A DNA stretch of 64,000 nt, from NCBI RefSeq assembly GCF_018390555.1, contig NZ_JAHBGB010000027.1, positions 186,001 through 250,000 on the forward strand, written 5' to 3'. The position numbers and the translations under genes were made by a program. Shown here in pieces: positions 52,112-60,622 of the stretch. Every line of letters begins with the position of its first letter. Within the stretch, counting starts at the first letter, position 1. The notes beneath the pieces were generated by a model. It was given only the letters and a program-made list of their open reading frames with translations, searched no databases and had not been told where the DNA came from. Source of the stretch: Ancylobacter oerskovii. GTDB taxonomy: Bacteria > Pseudomonadota > Alphaproteobacteria > Rhizobiales > Xanthobacteraceae.

Positions 52112-52660
52112 ATGGACGATCGCGAACGGCGCTGGATGCAACTCATGCAGGCCGCGCTGGCCGGTGACCGGCCGTCTTATGAACGGCTGCTGCGCGAGAT
52201 CGCCCCCGCGATCCGTTCCGTGGTGGAGCGGCGCCTCAGGCAGATGGGCGCGCCGACGGCCGAGAGCGAGGACGTGGTGCAGGAAACCTTGCTGGCGGTC
52301 CATCTGAAGCGGCATACATGGCGACCGAGCGACCCGCTCGGCCCCTGGCTGCGGACCATCGCGCGCAACAAGTTGATCGACCATCTGCGACGTCGCGGAC
52401 GGAGGGTTGAAGTGCTGGTGGAGGATTTCGCGGAATTGCTGGCGGCGCCCGAGGAGCGCCCCAGCACCGAGGCGGACGACGTGGAACGGCATCTGGCGTT
52501 GTTGCCGGACAAGCAGCGCTCGGTGATACGTTCGATCGCGGTCGAGGGAGCCTCGGTCGGCGAGACGGCCGAACGCATGAACATGACCCCCGGCGCTGTC
52601 CGCGTGGCGCTGCACCGTGCCTTTGCCAGCCTCTCGGCTCGGCTGAAGGCGGATGAGTGA
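52112..52660 (+). CDS. sigF: ECF RNA polymerase sigma factor, SigF type
   Basis: A 182-residue ECF sigma factor. Region 2 is seen in ESEDVVQETLLAVHLKRHTW and WLRTIARNKLIDHLRRRG (about residues 50-95) and region 4 in LALLPDKQRSVIRSIAVEGA and SVGETAERMNMTPGAVRVAL (about 125-175). It precedes a NrsF-type membrane anti-sigma and is divergent from the bufferin cluster, as in Caulobacter SigF. It probably responds to metal or oxidative stress. The start at 52112 is chosen for fit to the family; the Shine-Dalgarno is weak. Confidence 0.85.
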   Translation: MDDRERRWMQLMQAALAGDRPSYERLLREIAPAIRSVVERRLRQMGAPTAESEDVVQETLLAVHLKRHTWRPSDPLGPWLRTIARNKLIDHLRRRGRRVEVLVEDFAELLAAPEERPSTEADDVERHLALLPDKQRSVIRSIAVEGASVGETAERMNMTPGAVRVALHRAFASLSARLKADE

Positions 52661-52672
52661 GGACGATGTGAC

Positions 52673-53308
52673 GTGAAGACCGACGATCTCATACGTGGCC
52701 TCGCCGCCGATACGCGACCCCAGCGGAGCCTGGAGAGCGGGCTTGCCCTCGCGCTGGCCGTCGGGCTGGCTGGCGCGGTGGCCCTGTTCGCGATGATCCT
52801 GGCGCCTCGCTCGGGCATGCCCGGGCTGCTCATGGAGCCACGGGTGCTGATGAAATTCGTCGTGTCGCTTTCGCTCGCGGCCGTGTCGGTCTGGATGGCG
52901 CTGCGCCTCGTTCGTCCAGGCGCGAATGCGCGGTCCTTGGTCTGGACGCTGGCGGTGCCCGGTGGCGTGCTGGCGGTTGGGGTTGCGGCGGAATTGCTGG
53001 TGACGCCGGCGCAGGGCTGGATGCCCGGCCTTATCGGCCACAACGCGGTTTACTGCCTCTCTCTGGTGACGCTGATGGGCGCGCCGGTACTTGCAGCGGC
53101 GCTATTTGCCTTGAAGCGCGGGGCACCGGAACATCCCGCGTGGGCAGGTGCAGCCGGCGGCGCGCTCGCAGGAGGCCTCGGCGCGGCACTTTACGCGCTG
53201 CATTGCACCGACGATTCCCCGCTCTTCGTATTGACCTGGTACGGACTGGCCATCGGCTTCATGACCGTGGCCGGCGCGCTGATCGGCCGGCGCACGCTGT
53301 CGTGGTAG
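52673..53308 (+). CDS. nrsF: NrsF/DUF1109 family membrane anti-sigma factor
   Basis: A 211-residue protein with six membrane helices (for example GLALALAVGLAGAVALFAMI, VLMKFVVSLSLAAVSVWMAL, AVYCLSLVTLMGAPVLAAAL, FVLTWYGLAIGFMTVAGALI). It matches DUF1109/NrsF proteins, which hold the SigF-type sigma factor at the membrane until a stress signal releases it. The start is a GTG at 52673, 12 bases after the sigma stop; the operon is sigF-nrsF. Two cytoplasmic-side regions with Asp/Arg contact the sigma factor in the family. Confidence 0.88.
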   Translation: MKTDDLIRGLAADTRPQRSLESGLALALAVGLAGAVALFAMILAPRSGMPGLLMEPRVLMKFVVSLSLAAVSVWMALRLVRPGANARSLVWTLAVPGGVLAVGVAAELLVTPAQGWMPGLIGHNAVYCLSLVTLMGAPVLAAALFALKRGAPEHPAWAGAAGGALAGGLGAALYALHCTDDSPLFVLTWYGLAIGFMTVAGALIGRRTLSW

Positions 53309-53648
53309 CACACGGCTGACGATGGCGAGGGAGAATGTCGCCTCCTGCCGCAGAGTAATCTGCACCAAAGCTCTCCCGATGGCTTATGCCGCACGGCAGC
53401 AAGTATCGGCAAACACAGCAACGCAGCATCACAGAAACGCGAAATCCGTGCCGGAGCCATGCACTCCGATTGGACGAGGAAGGCCGGATAAAAAATCCGC
53501 CGACCCGCTTCGGCGCAAGCGGGTCGGCGGCACCACGCGGGTCCGGCGGGAGACGGCCCGCGATCTCGGGGGACGGGGAGGTTTCCGGCCCCCGGACCTC
53601 TTTCCGATCGGTTGGAACGGTGGCGCGGCGCGAAAGCGCCCGGTGTTC
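53309..53648. other. Convergent intergenic region nrsF / frcA
   Basis: About 340 bases between the two convergent operons. Apart from the intrinsic terminator at 53490-53530 nothing coding was supported; the track ORFs here lack codon or family support. A GC-rich inverted structure (GCGCCC-type) also occurs near 53620-53640. Confidence 0.5.
53490..53530 (-). terminator. Intrinsic terminator of the frc operon
   Basis: A perfect 14-bp stem: CCGCCGACCCGCTT (53497-53510) and AAGCGGGTCGGCGG (53517-53530) with a six-base loop, and on the minus strand the stem is followed by A then TTTTTT. It is about 120 bases beyond the frcA stop. Confidence 0.9.
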
Positions 53649-54440
53649 CTAGGCTGCCAGTTCCTCCGCTGGAGCCTTGGCGCCGGTCATGAAGGCCACC
53701 GCATCGGACATGGTGTAGTCCTTCGGGTTGATGACGCAGAGCCGGCGACCGAGCCGGTGGATATGGATCCGGTCGGCGATCTCGAACACATGCGGCATGT
53801 TGTGGCTGATCAGCACGATCGGCAGGCCGCGCGAGCGCACGTCGAGGATCAACTCCAGCACCCGGCGCGATTCCTTGACGCCGAGCGCGGCGGTCGGCTC
53901 GTCCATGATGACGACGCGCGAGCCGAAGGCGGCGGCACGCGCCACCGCCACGCCCTGCCGCTGGCCGCCCGAGAGCGTCTCCACCGGCTGGTTGATGCTC
54001 TGCACCGTCATCAGGCCGAGCTCGCTGAGCTTGTCGCGGGCGATCTTCTGCATCGCCGGCCGGTCGAGCATGCGGAACACCGAGCCGAGCACGCCCGGCC
54101 GGCGCATCTCGCGGCCGAGAAACATGTTGTCGGCGATCGACAGGCTCGGCGACAGTGCCAGCGACTGGTGCACCGTCTCGATGCCGGCCCGCTGGGCATC
54201 CATCGGCGAGGCGAACTTCGCCACCTCGCCATCCAGCCGGATCTCGCCCTCGTCGGGAATCAGGGCACCGGACAGCGCCTTGATCAGCGAGGACTTGCCG
54301 GCACCGTTGTCGCCGATCACCGCCAGGATCTCGCCGGGATAGAGGTCGAAATCGGCGCGGTCCATGGCAGTCACCCGGCCATAGCGCTTCACCAGGCCGC
54401 GGGCGGAGAGGACGGGGGCGGCGGAGGCGGACTTGGACAT
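53649..54440 (-). CDS. frcA: Fructose-type ABC transporter ATPase FrcA
   Basis: A 263-residue ATPase closely following the Sinorhizobium FrcA pattern: VLSARGLVKRYGRVTAMDRA, Walker A GDNGAGKSS, signature LSGGQRQGVAVARA, Walker B VVIMDEPTAALG and switch LISHNMPHVFEIAD. It ends in HIHRLGRRLCVINPKDYTMS, a typical FrcA C-terminus. Start at 54440 gives the family N-terminus; an alternative ATG at 54461 would overlap frcC as ATGA and is equally plausible. Terminator downstream. Confidence 0.92.
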   Translation of the reverse strand: MSKSASAAPVLSARGLVKRYGRVTAMDRADFDLYPGEILAVIGDNGAGKSSLIKALSGALIPDEGEIRLDGEVAKFASPMDAQRAGIETVHQSLALSPSLSIADNMFLGREMRRPGVLGSVFRMLDRPAMQKIARDKLSELGLMTVQSINQPVETLSGGQRQGVAVARAAAFGSRVVIMDEPTAALGVKESRRVLELILDVRSRGLPIVLISHNMPHVFEIADRIHIHRLGRRLCVINPKDYTMSDAVAFMTGAKAPAEELAA

Positions 54441-54457
54441 GGTCTTCAGCTCCGTAA

Positions 54458-55558
54458 TCATGCCGACACCTTGCGGATCCACTGGTCGAGGGCGACCGCG
54501 ACGATGATCAGGATGCCGACGGTGAATTCCTGCCACAGCACGTCGACGCCGGAGAGGGCGAGGCCGTTGCGGAACACGCCGACGATGAGCGCGCCGATCA
54601 ACGTGCCGATGATCGAGCCGCGTCCGCCGAACAGGCTGGCGCCGCCGATCACCACCGCGGTGATGCTGTCGAGATTGGCGGTCTGGCCGGCCTGCGGTGA
54701 CACCGAGCCGATGCGACCGATCAGCGCCCAGGCGCCGAGCGCGCAGATGACGCCCGCCGCGACATAGACGGTGAACAGCACCTTGCGGGTGCGGATGCCC
54801 GAAAGCTCGGCGGCGACCGGGTCGTCGCCCACCGCATAGAGATGCCGGCCGAAGGCGGTGCGGTTCAGCACGTACCAGACCAGCGCGATCAGCCCCAGCA
54901 TGAAGACGGAGCCATAGGTGAAGCGGGCGCCCAGCACGTCCACCGGCGTGCCGAGGAATTGCAGGAACGGCGCGGCCTTGGCGACGTCCTGCGAGCGGAT
55001 GGTCTCGGAAGCCGAGTACCAGAGGTTGAGCGCGAAGAAGATCGACCAGGTGCCGAGGGTGACGATGAAGGGCGGCAGCCTCAGCCGCGTCACCAGCACG
55101 CCGTTGACGGCGCCGCAGCCGCCGCCGACCACGATGCCGACCATGAAGGCCAGCGGCGCCGGCAGGCCGAGCGTCACCGCCAGCTTGCCCATCACCACCG
55201 AGCACAGCACCATGATGGCGCCGACCGACAGGTCGATGCCGGCGGTGATGACGATCAGCGTCTGGGCGATGCCGATGATGCCGATGATCGTCACCTGCTG
55301 GATGATCAGCGACAAGTTGAAGGACGACAGGAAGCGGCTGCCGACGATCAGGCTGAAGCCGAGGATGCCCAGCGCCAGCACGATGGCCGGCACCGCGGTC
55401 GGGTTGGCGTGCAGGAAATGCTGCACGCGCTGGATCGGCGATTTGGGCGTGACGTCGAACTCAGCAACGCGGCTGTCGCGCTTTTCGAGCACCTGCTCGA
55501 AAGCCTGCATCGCCGGAGGACCCGAAGGGTTCGCGCCGGAACTGCTCACATCGGTCAT
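54458..55558 (-). CDS. frcC: Fructose-type ABC transporter permease FrcC
   Basis: A 366-residue BPD_transp_2 permease with about ten membrane helices. FrcC-like segments: VQHFLHANPTAVPAIVLALG, AQTLIVITAGIDLSVGAIMV, LRLPPFIVTLGTWSIFFAL, GRHLYAVGDDPVAAELSGIR and GGASLFGGRGSIIGTLIGAL. The start at 55558 (MTDV) is set by GGGAGG eight bases upstream. A stem-loop separates it from frcB. Confidence 0.92.
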   Translation of the reverse strand: MTDVSSSGANPSGPPAMQAFEQVLEKRDSRVAEFDVTPKSPIQRVQHFLHANPTAVPAIVLALGILGFSLIVGSRFLSSFNLSLIIQQVTIIGIIGIAQTLIVITAGIDLSVGAIMVLCSVVMGKLAVTLGLPAPLAFMVGIVVGGGCGAVNGVLVTRLRLPPFIVTLGTWSIFFALNLWYSASETIRSQDVAKAAPFLQFLGTPVDVLGARFTYGSVFMLGLIALVWYVLNRTAFGRHLYAVGDDPVAAELSGIRTRKVLFTVYVAAGVICALGAWALIGRIGSVSPQAGQTANLDSITAVVIGGASLFGGRGSIIGTLIGALIVGVFRNGLALSGVDVLWQEFTVGILIIVAVALDQWIRKVSA

Positions 55559-55608
55559 CGCCATACCCTCCCGCAGACCGGCTTCGCGCTGGCGATGCAC
55601 GGGGCCGG

Positions 55609-55633
55609 GAGAGGCACCCCGCGGGAGCCTCTC
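55609..55633 (-). promoter_or_regulatory. Stem-loop between frcB and frcC
   Basis: Inverted repeat GAGAGGC (55609-55615) / GCCTCTC (55627-55633) with a further GC-rich inner core. As after tauA and bufA1, it lies directly after the gene whose product is needed in excess, suggesting differential mRNA levels. Confidence 0.5.
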
Positions 55634-55719
55634 GGTTGTTTCACAAGGACGATCCGCACCGCAGGGAGCGGTACGATGTCAGACCCGCCGCGCCGCCCGG
55701 GAGACGGCGCGGAGAGCGA

Positions 55720-56769
55720 TCAGCCCCAGCACTTCTTCAGCGCTTCCGAGGACGGGATCGACTTGACGCCGCTCACCGGCTTGTCGGTGACGAGCTCGAC
55801 GCCGGTGTTCACGAAGTCGAGGCCGGGGGTGGCCTGCGGCTTGGCGCCGGTGTCGGCGAAGGCCTTCACCGCCTCGATGCCCTTGGATGCCATCAGCAGC
55901 GGGAACTGCATGGAGGTGGCGCCGATGACGCCATCGGCGACGTTGCGTACGCCAGGGCAGCCGCCGTCGACCGAGACGATCAGCACGTCCTTGTCGCGGC
56001 CGACCGACTTCAGCGCCTCATAGGCGCCGGCCGCCGCCGGCTCGTTGATCGTGTAGACCACCGAAATTCCGGGGTCCTTCTGGAGCAGGTTCTCCATCGC
56101 CTTGCGGCCGCCCTCCTCGTTGCCGAGGGTGGTGTCGTGGCCGACGATGCGCTTGTCCTTCTCGTCGCCGATCACCGCCGGATTGGCGAGATCGATGCCG
56201 AAGCCCTTCATGAAACCCTGGTCGCGGGAGACGTCGACCGAGACCTGGTTCACGCTGAGGTCGAGCAGCGCGATCTTGGCGGCGCCGGCCTTCTCGCCCA
56301 GCGTCTTGGCCGCCCATTGGCCAATCAGCTCGCCGGCGAGGAAATTGTCGGTGGCGAAGGTGGCGTCGGCGGCGTTCGGCGGATCGAGCTGCGTATCCAG
56401 GGCGATGACCAGGATGCCGGCGGCGCGGGCCTTCTCGATGGAAGGCACGATGGCGCGCGAGTCGCTGGGCGTGATCAGGATGCCCTTGGCACCCGCGGCG
56501 ATGAGGTTCTCCACCGCCGCGACCTGCGAGTCGTTGTCGCCGTCGACCTTGCCGGCGAAGGAACGCAACTCCATGCCGAGCTCGTCGGCCTTGGCCTGCG
56601 CGCCCTCCTTCATCTTCACGAAGAAGGGGTTGGTGTTGGTCTTGGTGATGATGCCGACGATCGGCTTGTCGGCGGCGGCGGCGAGCCCGGCTCCCGCAAG
56701 CGTGACACTGGCGAGCGCGATGGCGGAAACGGCCGAGAAAACAAGGTGATGCCGGAACGAGCGGCGCAT
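55720..56769 (-). CDS. frcB: Fructose-type ABC transporter binding protein FrcB
   Basis: A 349-residue periplasmic sugar-binding protein with signal peptide (cleavage near LAAAADKP). Typical segments: [60 protein letters not shown], and the closing [17 protein letters not shown]. It captures fructose and possibly ribose or mannose. GGGAGGG lies before the ATG at 56769, first gene of frcBCA. Confidence 0.92.
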   Translation of the reverse strand: MRRSFRHHLVFSAVSAIALASVTLAGAGLAAAADKPIVGIITKTNTNPFFVKMKEGAQAKADELGMELRSFAGKVDGDNDSQVAAVENLIAAGAKGILITPSDSRAIVPSIEKARAAGILVIALDTQLDPPNAADATFATDNFLAGELIGQWAAKTLGEKAGAAKIALLDLSVNQVSVDVSRDQGFMKGFGIDLANPAVIGDEKDKRIVGHDTTLGNEEGGRKAMENLLQKDPGISVVYTINEPAAAGAYEALKSVGRDKDVLIVSVDGGCPGVRNVADGVIGATSMQFPLLMASKGIEAVKAFADTGAKPQATPGLDFVNTGVELVTDKPVSGVKSIPSSEALKKCWG

Positions 56770-56857
56770 TCTTCCCTCCCTTGGGACGATGTGAAATGGC
56801 GCAGGTTTGTCCCGCGACGTGCTCTTTGGCGTTTTCATGAAGCCGCAGCCTCCCACC

Positions 56858-56898
56858 CCTGTCAATAAATAAATCACTCAGATTTAATAATTGACAGG
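56858..56898. promoter_or_regulatory. Operator/promoter palindrome between frcB and the ROK regulator
   Basis: An 18-bp imperfect inverted repeat (arms 56858-56875 and 56881-56898, 16 of 18 pairs; outer CCTGTCAAT/ATTGACAGG perfect) with a 5-base centre. Each outer arm contains TTGACA reading outward, so the operator overlaps -35 boxes of both divergent promoters. The AT-rich inner part is typical of ROK-repressor sites. Confidence 0.75.
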
Positions 56899-56967
56899 CT
56901 CAACTTGCCTGCCTCATCCTTCCGACGATAGACCTGCCCGATGAAGCGGCGGCGTGAGAACAAGACG

Positions 56968-58227
56968 ATGAGGAACGCAAGGAGCATGGACGAGACGGCG
57001 TCCTTTCCGATTCCGGGCGAGTCCGTGCCTCTTTCCCCTGCCGGCCGCGGCACCAACCCCACCGGCGTGCGCCTCTACAATGAGCGGGTCATCCTCTCGC
57101 TGATCCGTCGACACCGGGCGCTCGGCAAGGTCGACATCGCCCGCCTGACCGGGCTCTCCACCCAAACCACCACCGTGATCATGAACCGGCTGCATGCGGA
57201 TGGCCTGCTGACGGCCGGCGAGCGCCAGCGCGGGCGTATCGGCCAGCCTTCGGTGCCGTTCTCGCTGAACCCGGACGGCGCCTTCGGCCTCGGGCTGATG
57301 ATCGGCCGGCGCTCCTCCGATCTGGTGTTGATGGACTTCACCGCCGGCATTCGCGCCCGCGCCCGCCTCACCTACGCCTATCCGCTGCCGCAGGCGCTGA
57401 TGGACTTCGCGGCTCGCGAGATTCCCCGGCTGACCGCCGTGCTCACCAAGGAGCAGCACGCCCGCGTCACCGGCATCGGCGTCGCCATGCCCTTCGAGCT
57501 GTGGAACTGGGAAGCCGACCTCGAGACGCCGCCCGGCGCGCTCGCCGGCTGGCGGACCTTCGACGTCACGCGGGAGCTAGGACAGCTGTTCCCGGACTGG
57601 CCGGTGCGCATGTGCAACGACGCCACCTCCGCCTGCGCCGCCGAACTGACCTTCGGCCGCGGAGCGGCGTTCCACGACTTCGCCTATCTCTATATCGGCA
57701 CCTTCATCGGCGGCGGCGTCGTGCTGAATGGCAGCCTGTTCCCGGGCCGCTCGGGCAATGCTGGCGCGCTCGGCTCCATGCCGATCCTGCGGCGCGAGGC
57801 GGACGGCACCGCCAGCCTGCAACAGCTCATCCGCACCGCCTCCATCTACCGGCTGGAGCGGCGGCTGATCGCCCGTGGCCTGCCGGGAACGGATATCTGG
57901 GTGTCGCCGGACGACTGGTCGAAATTTGCCGAGCCGCTGGAAGACTGGATCGACGAGGCGGCCGACGGCCTCGCGCAGGCCATCGCCGCCATGCTGGCGG
58001 TGATCGATTTCGAGGCGGTCGTGATCGACGGCGCCTTTCCCGTCGATGTACGGAGCCGTCTGGTCGAGCGGACACGCCGGCGGCTCGCCGCTATCGACCA
58101 CCAGGGCCTCACCGATGCCCTGGTGGTGGAGGGATCGGTCGGGCGCGACGCCCGCGCCATCGGTGGCGCCGCGCTGCCGCTGCTCGCCACCTTCGCGCGC
58201 GATTTCGACGTTCTCTTCAAGGAATAG
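56968..58227 (+). CDS. frcR: ROK-family transcriptional repressor (FrcR-like)
   Basis: A 419-residue ROK regulator: N-terminal winged helix (NERVILSLIRRHRALGKVDI, ARLTGLSTQTTTVIMNRLHA, DGLLTAGERQRGRIGQPSVP) and a sugar-kinase-like domain (GIGVAMPFELWNWEADLETP, ICNDA-like VRMCNDATSACAAEL, YIGTFIGGGVVLNGSLFPGR). The classical CxCGxxGCxE zinc motif is not evident. It is divergent from frcBCA and probably represses it. Start uncertain among ATGs at 56941, 56968 and 56986. Confidence 0.88.
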   Translation: MRNARSMDETASFPIPGESVPLSPAGRGTNPTGVRLYNERVILSLIRRHRALGKVDIARLTGLSTQTTTVIMNRLHADGLLTAGERQRGRIGQPSVPFSLNPDGAFGLGLMIGRRSSDLVLMDFTAGIRARARLTYAYPLPQALMDFAAREIPRLTAVLTKEQHARVTGIGVAMPFELWNWEADLETPPGALAGWRTFDVTRELGQLFPDWPVRMCNDATSACAAELTFGRGAAFHDFAYLYIGTFIGGGVVLNGSLFPGRSGNAGALGSMPILRREADGTASLQQLIRTASIYRLERRLIARGLPGTDIWVSPDDWSKFAEPLEDWIDEAADGLAQAIAAMLAVIDFEAVVIDGAFPVDVRSRLVERTRRRLAAIDHQGLTDALVVEGSVGRDARAIGGAALPLLATFARDFDVLFKE

Positions 58228-58230
58228 GCC

Positions 58231-58674
58231 ATGCTCAAGGGCATCGATCCGCTCATCGGCCCCGACCTGCTCAGGACATTGCGGGCCATGGGGCATGGCG
58301 ACGAGATCGCCATCGTCGATGCCAACTACCCGGCCGAGGCCCATGCCCGGCGCCTCGTGCGCATGGACGGACATGCCGCCCCGGCGATCCTCGACGCGGT
58401 GCTGTCGCTGATGCCGCTCGACGCCTCGGTCGAGCACGCCGCCTTCCGCCCCTGTGCTCATGGTGAGTGCGGGCGGCTGGAGGAGGTGTTCGTCGAGTTC
58501 CAGCAGATCATCGATCGCCGCGAACCCGGTTTCCGGCTGGTGCCGATCTCCGGCGAGCCGTTCTACGACCGCATCCGTGCCGCCTATGCCATCGTCGCCT
58601 CGGGCGAGCGACGGCTCTATGGCAACATCGTCCTGCGCAAGGGCGTCATCCGGCCGGAGGGTGCCACGGCATGA
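58231..58674 (+). CDS. RbsD/FucU family sugar mutarotase-like protein
   Basis: A 147-residue RbsD/FucU protein, a family of sugar mutarotases catalysing anomer interconversion. Typical features: MLKGIDPLIGPDLLRTLRAM, GHGDEIAIVDANYPAEAHA with the catalytic His, and ERRLYGNIVLRKGVIRP at the C-terminus with Tyr and Asn ligands. It follows the ROK regulator by three bases and overlaps the kinase remnant as ATGA. Probably speeds conversion of imported fructose or related sugar. Confidence 0.9.
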   Translation: MLKGIDPLIGPDLLRTLRAMGHGDEIAIVDANYPAEAHARRLVRMDGHAAPAILDAVLSLMPLDASVEHAAFRPCAHGECGRLEEVFVEFQQIIDRREPGFRLVPISGEPFYDRIRAAYAIVASGERRLYGNIVLRKGVIRPEGATA

Positions 58675-58926
58675 TACTGGTCTGCGGGGAGGCGCTCATA
58701 GACCGGTTCGTCGGCCCGCCGGAGGGCACGGAGATGCCGGCCCGCGCGGTGGCCGGCGGCTCGCCCTTCAACGCCGCCATCGCGCTCATATCGAGGCTGT
58801 GCTGAGCACGCCGACGGCCTCGCCCGGCACAGCCGCTGCGGTCCTGTGCGGGATCTGAACAGGCGGCTCATGGTGATGGCGGCGACGGCGGATGTCGTTT
58901 CGCTGCTGGCAACCGGAGGGGTCTGA
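58671..58926 (+). pseudogene. Remnant of a PfkB-family fructokinase gene
   Basis: The ATG overlaps the RbsD/FucU stop as ATGA. The first 44 codons give the N-terminus of a PfkB sugar kinase: ILVCGEALIDRFVGPPEG then AVAGGSPFNAAIALI, after which a stop (about 58802-58804) follows. Shortly downstream another frame gives an LST-x-DGLARHS segment like the LSTDGLGR block of such kinases, so a frameshift or small deletions have broken the gene; the remaining 900 or so bases of a normal kinase are absent. Fits the usual frc cluster order, where a fructokinase follows. Confidence 0.7.
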
Positions 58927-58992
58927 ATCCTTCGGGGCCCCGGTGCCGATCCACTCCCGAGCCCGGCGCCTCGCGTGTCCCCTGCCGCCGTA

Positions 58993-60252
58993 TCAGATCC
59001 TGCCGTTGGCCTCGGCGATCACCTTCGTCAGACTGCCGGTTGCCGGGAACAGGGGAATGAGGCAGGCCTGCAGGGCGTGATAGATGTCGCCCTTGCCGGG
59101 GAACAGCATGTGCGAGGGCACGAGGTCTTCCGTCAGTTCCTCATGCCAGCCGCCGTTCTTGTGATCGATGAAGACGCGCTCGATCAGGTCCCAGATCTTG
59201 CGGTAATATTCCTCGTGGAAGTCGCTGGGGAGATGCTCGTTCAGGAAATGCGCGGCGCCCGCGCCTTCGCAGACTGGCCACCACAGCTTGTGGCGCTTGT
59301 CGGGCCTGTCGTTCCAGTCGAGCGTGTAGAAGAACCCTCCCCTCTCATTGTCCCAGCCGAGTGCGATGGATTGCGCGAAGAGATTCTTGGCCGCAATCGG
59401 CATCCAGTCGTGTTTGCGGCCACCGAGAACCCAAAGCTGCAGGAGGAGGCGCGACCATTCCAGCCAATGGCCGGGGGTGGTGCCGGCGGGGCGGAACATC
59501 TCGTTGGGATGATAATAGTGCGGGTCGAGATCCCAGTCGGCACTGAAATGCTCGGCCACGCGCCAGCCGACGCTACCGGCGATGCGGTGGATGATGAGGC
59601 CAGAAATGCTCTCGGCCTTGGCGAGATAGCTGCGATCGCCGGTCGCTTCGAAGGCGGCCATCAGCGCCTCCGTCAAATGCATATTGGAATTCTGACCACG
59701 GTAATCGTCGCGGCCGAGCGGCTGCCAGTCGGCAGTGAATTCCTCGGCGATGGCGTTGTGCCTGCTCTCCCAGAACCTGGTGGCTAGCACCTCCGAGATG
59801 TCGGCAAGCATGGGGTCGGCGAGCGGGTGGCCTATGGTCTTCGCGGCGGAGGCCGCAAGCAGAACGAAGGCATGACCATAGCCCTGCTTGCTCGTGTCGA
59901 CGGGACCGTTGTCGTCGAGCGACCAGAAATAGCCGCCATTCCCGCTGTCGCGATGATGGTTCCAAATGTACTGCATGCCGTGATCGACCACGGCGGACGC
60001 ACCGGGCCGGCCCAGCAGGACGCCGATGGCGAAGCAATGCACGGCGCGCGCGGCGATATGGATCGGGCGGATCTGGCCGACGGCATTCAGGGGCCGGCCG
60101 ATGTCGTCAAGATCGTAGAAGCCGCCCTTGGAATTGATCGAATTGTGCTGGAAGAAATCGAACAGGCCATTCGCCTGCGCCAGCAGCCAATCGCGATGAT
60201 AAGTGCGCCCTGACCATTTCTGGATATACGGATTCTTCATATCGCTCGTCAT
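58993..60252 (-). CDS. AGE-family sugar isomerase/epimerase
   Basis: A 419-residue (alpha/alpha)6-barrel protein of the N-acylglucosamine 2-epimerase family, which includes mannose isomerases and YihS aldose-ketose isomerases. Key regions: KQGYGHAFVLLAASAA (catalytic His), VAEHFSADWDLDPHYYHP, TTPGHWLEWSRLLLQLWVL (catalytic His) and PGKGDIYHALQACLIPL. It probably interconverts an aldose and ketose such as mannose and fructose. It is convergent with the frc cluster remnant, though possibly co-regulated. Substrate unproven. Confidence 0.88.
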   Translation of the reverse strand: MTSDMKNPYIQKWSGRTYHRDWLLAQANGLFDFFQHNSINSKGGFYDLDDIGRPLNAVGQIRPIHIAARAVHCFAIGVLLGRPGASAVVDHGMQYIWNHHRDSGNGGYFWSLDDNGPVDTSKQGYGHAFVLLAASAAKTIGHPLADPMLADISEVLATRFWESRHNAIAEEFTADWQPLGRDDYRGQNSNMHLTEALMAAFEATGDRSYLAKAESISGLIIHRIAGSVGWRVAEHFSADWDLDPHYYHPNEMFRPAGTTPGHWLEWSRLLLQLWVLGGRKHDWMPIAAKNLFAQSIALGWDNERGGFFYTLDWNDRPDKRHKLWWPVCEGAGAAHFLNEHLPSDFHEEYYRKIWDLIERVFIDHKNGGWHEELTEDLVPSHMLFPGKGDIYHALQACLIPLFPATGSLTKVIAEANGRI

Positions 60253-60622
60253 GATATACAGAAATTATATTTTATGAATTTTCATATCATGCTGAATCAT
60301 GACTGCATCGATGAATGGATTTCGCTCAACAAATGCCCCACATGGAGTGCAGCGCATTTTCCTCGGCGAACCAGCTCGCAACGAGAGTAGCGCGAATGTC
60401 GCCGCTTCGCACGAGGCGCATTGAGGCGCTCCCCGGCCAGCTCGTGCGGAAGATTTCGAAGTTGGGGTTCGTGCCGACGGGGCTTCGGAGGACGCGCTGC
60501 CAATCCCCGCCCCCGGCGCGAAACCGCCCCGGCGCCGCCCTGCATCTCCGACAATGCGGGCGCTGCCGCGCCGGACGGCGCAGCAGCCGCAACTTCCTCA
60601 GGCAACGGACTCCGCGCGTGCC
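60253..60622. other. Intergenic region with palindrome upstream of the AGE gene
   Basis: 370 bases between the dapA-type stop and the AGE start. The part next to the AGE ATG is AT-rich and has an inverted repeat CATGATAT (60252-60259) / ATATCATG (60286-60293), which could be an operator and includes the start codon region. The remainder is GC-rich without a supported gene; the overlapping ORFs are shadows. Confidence 0.5.
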
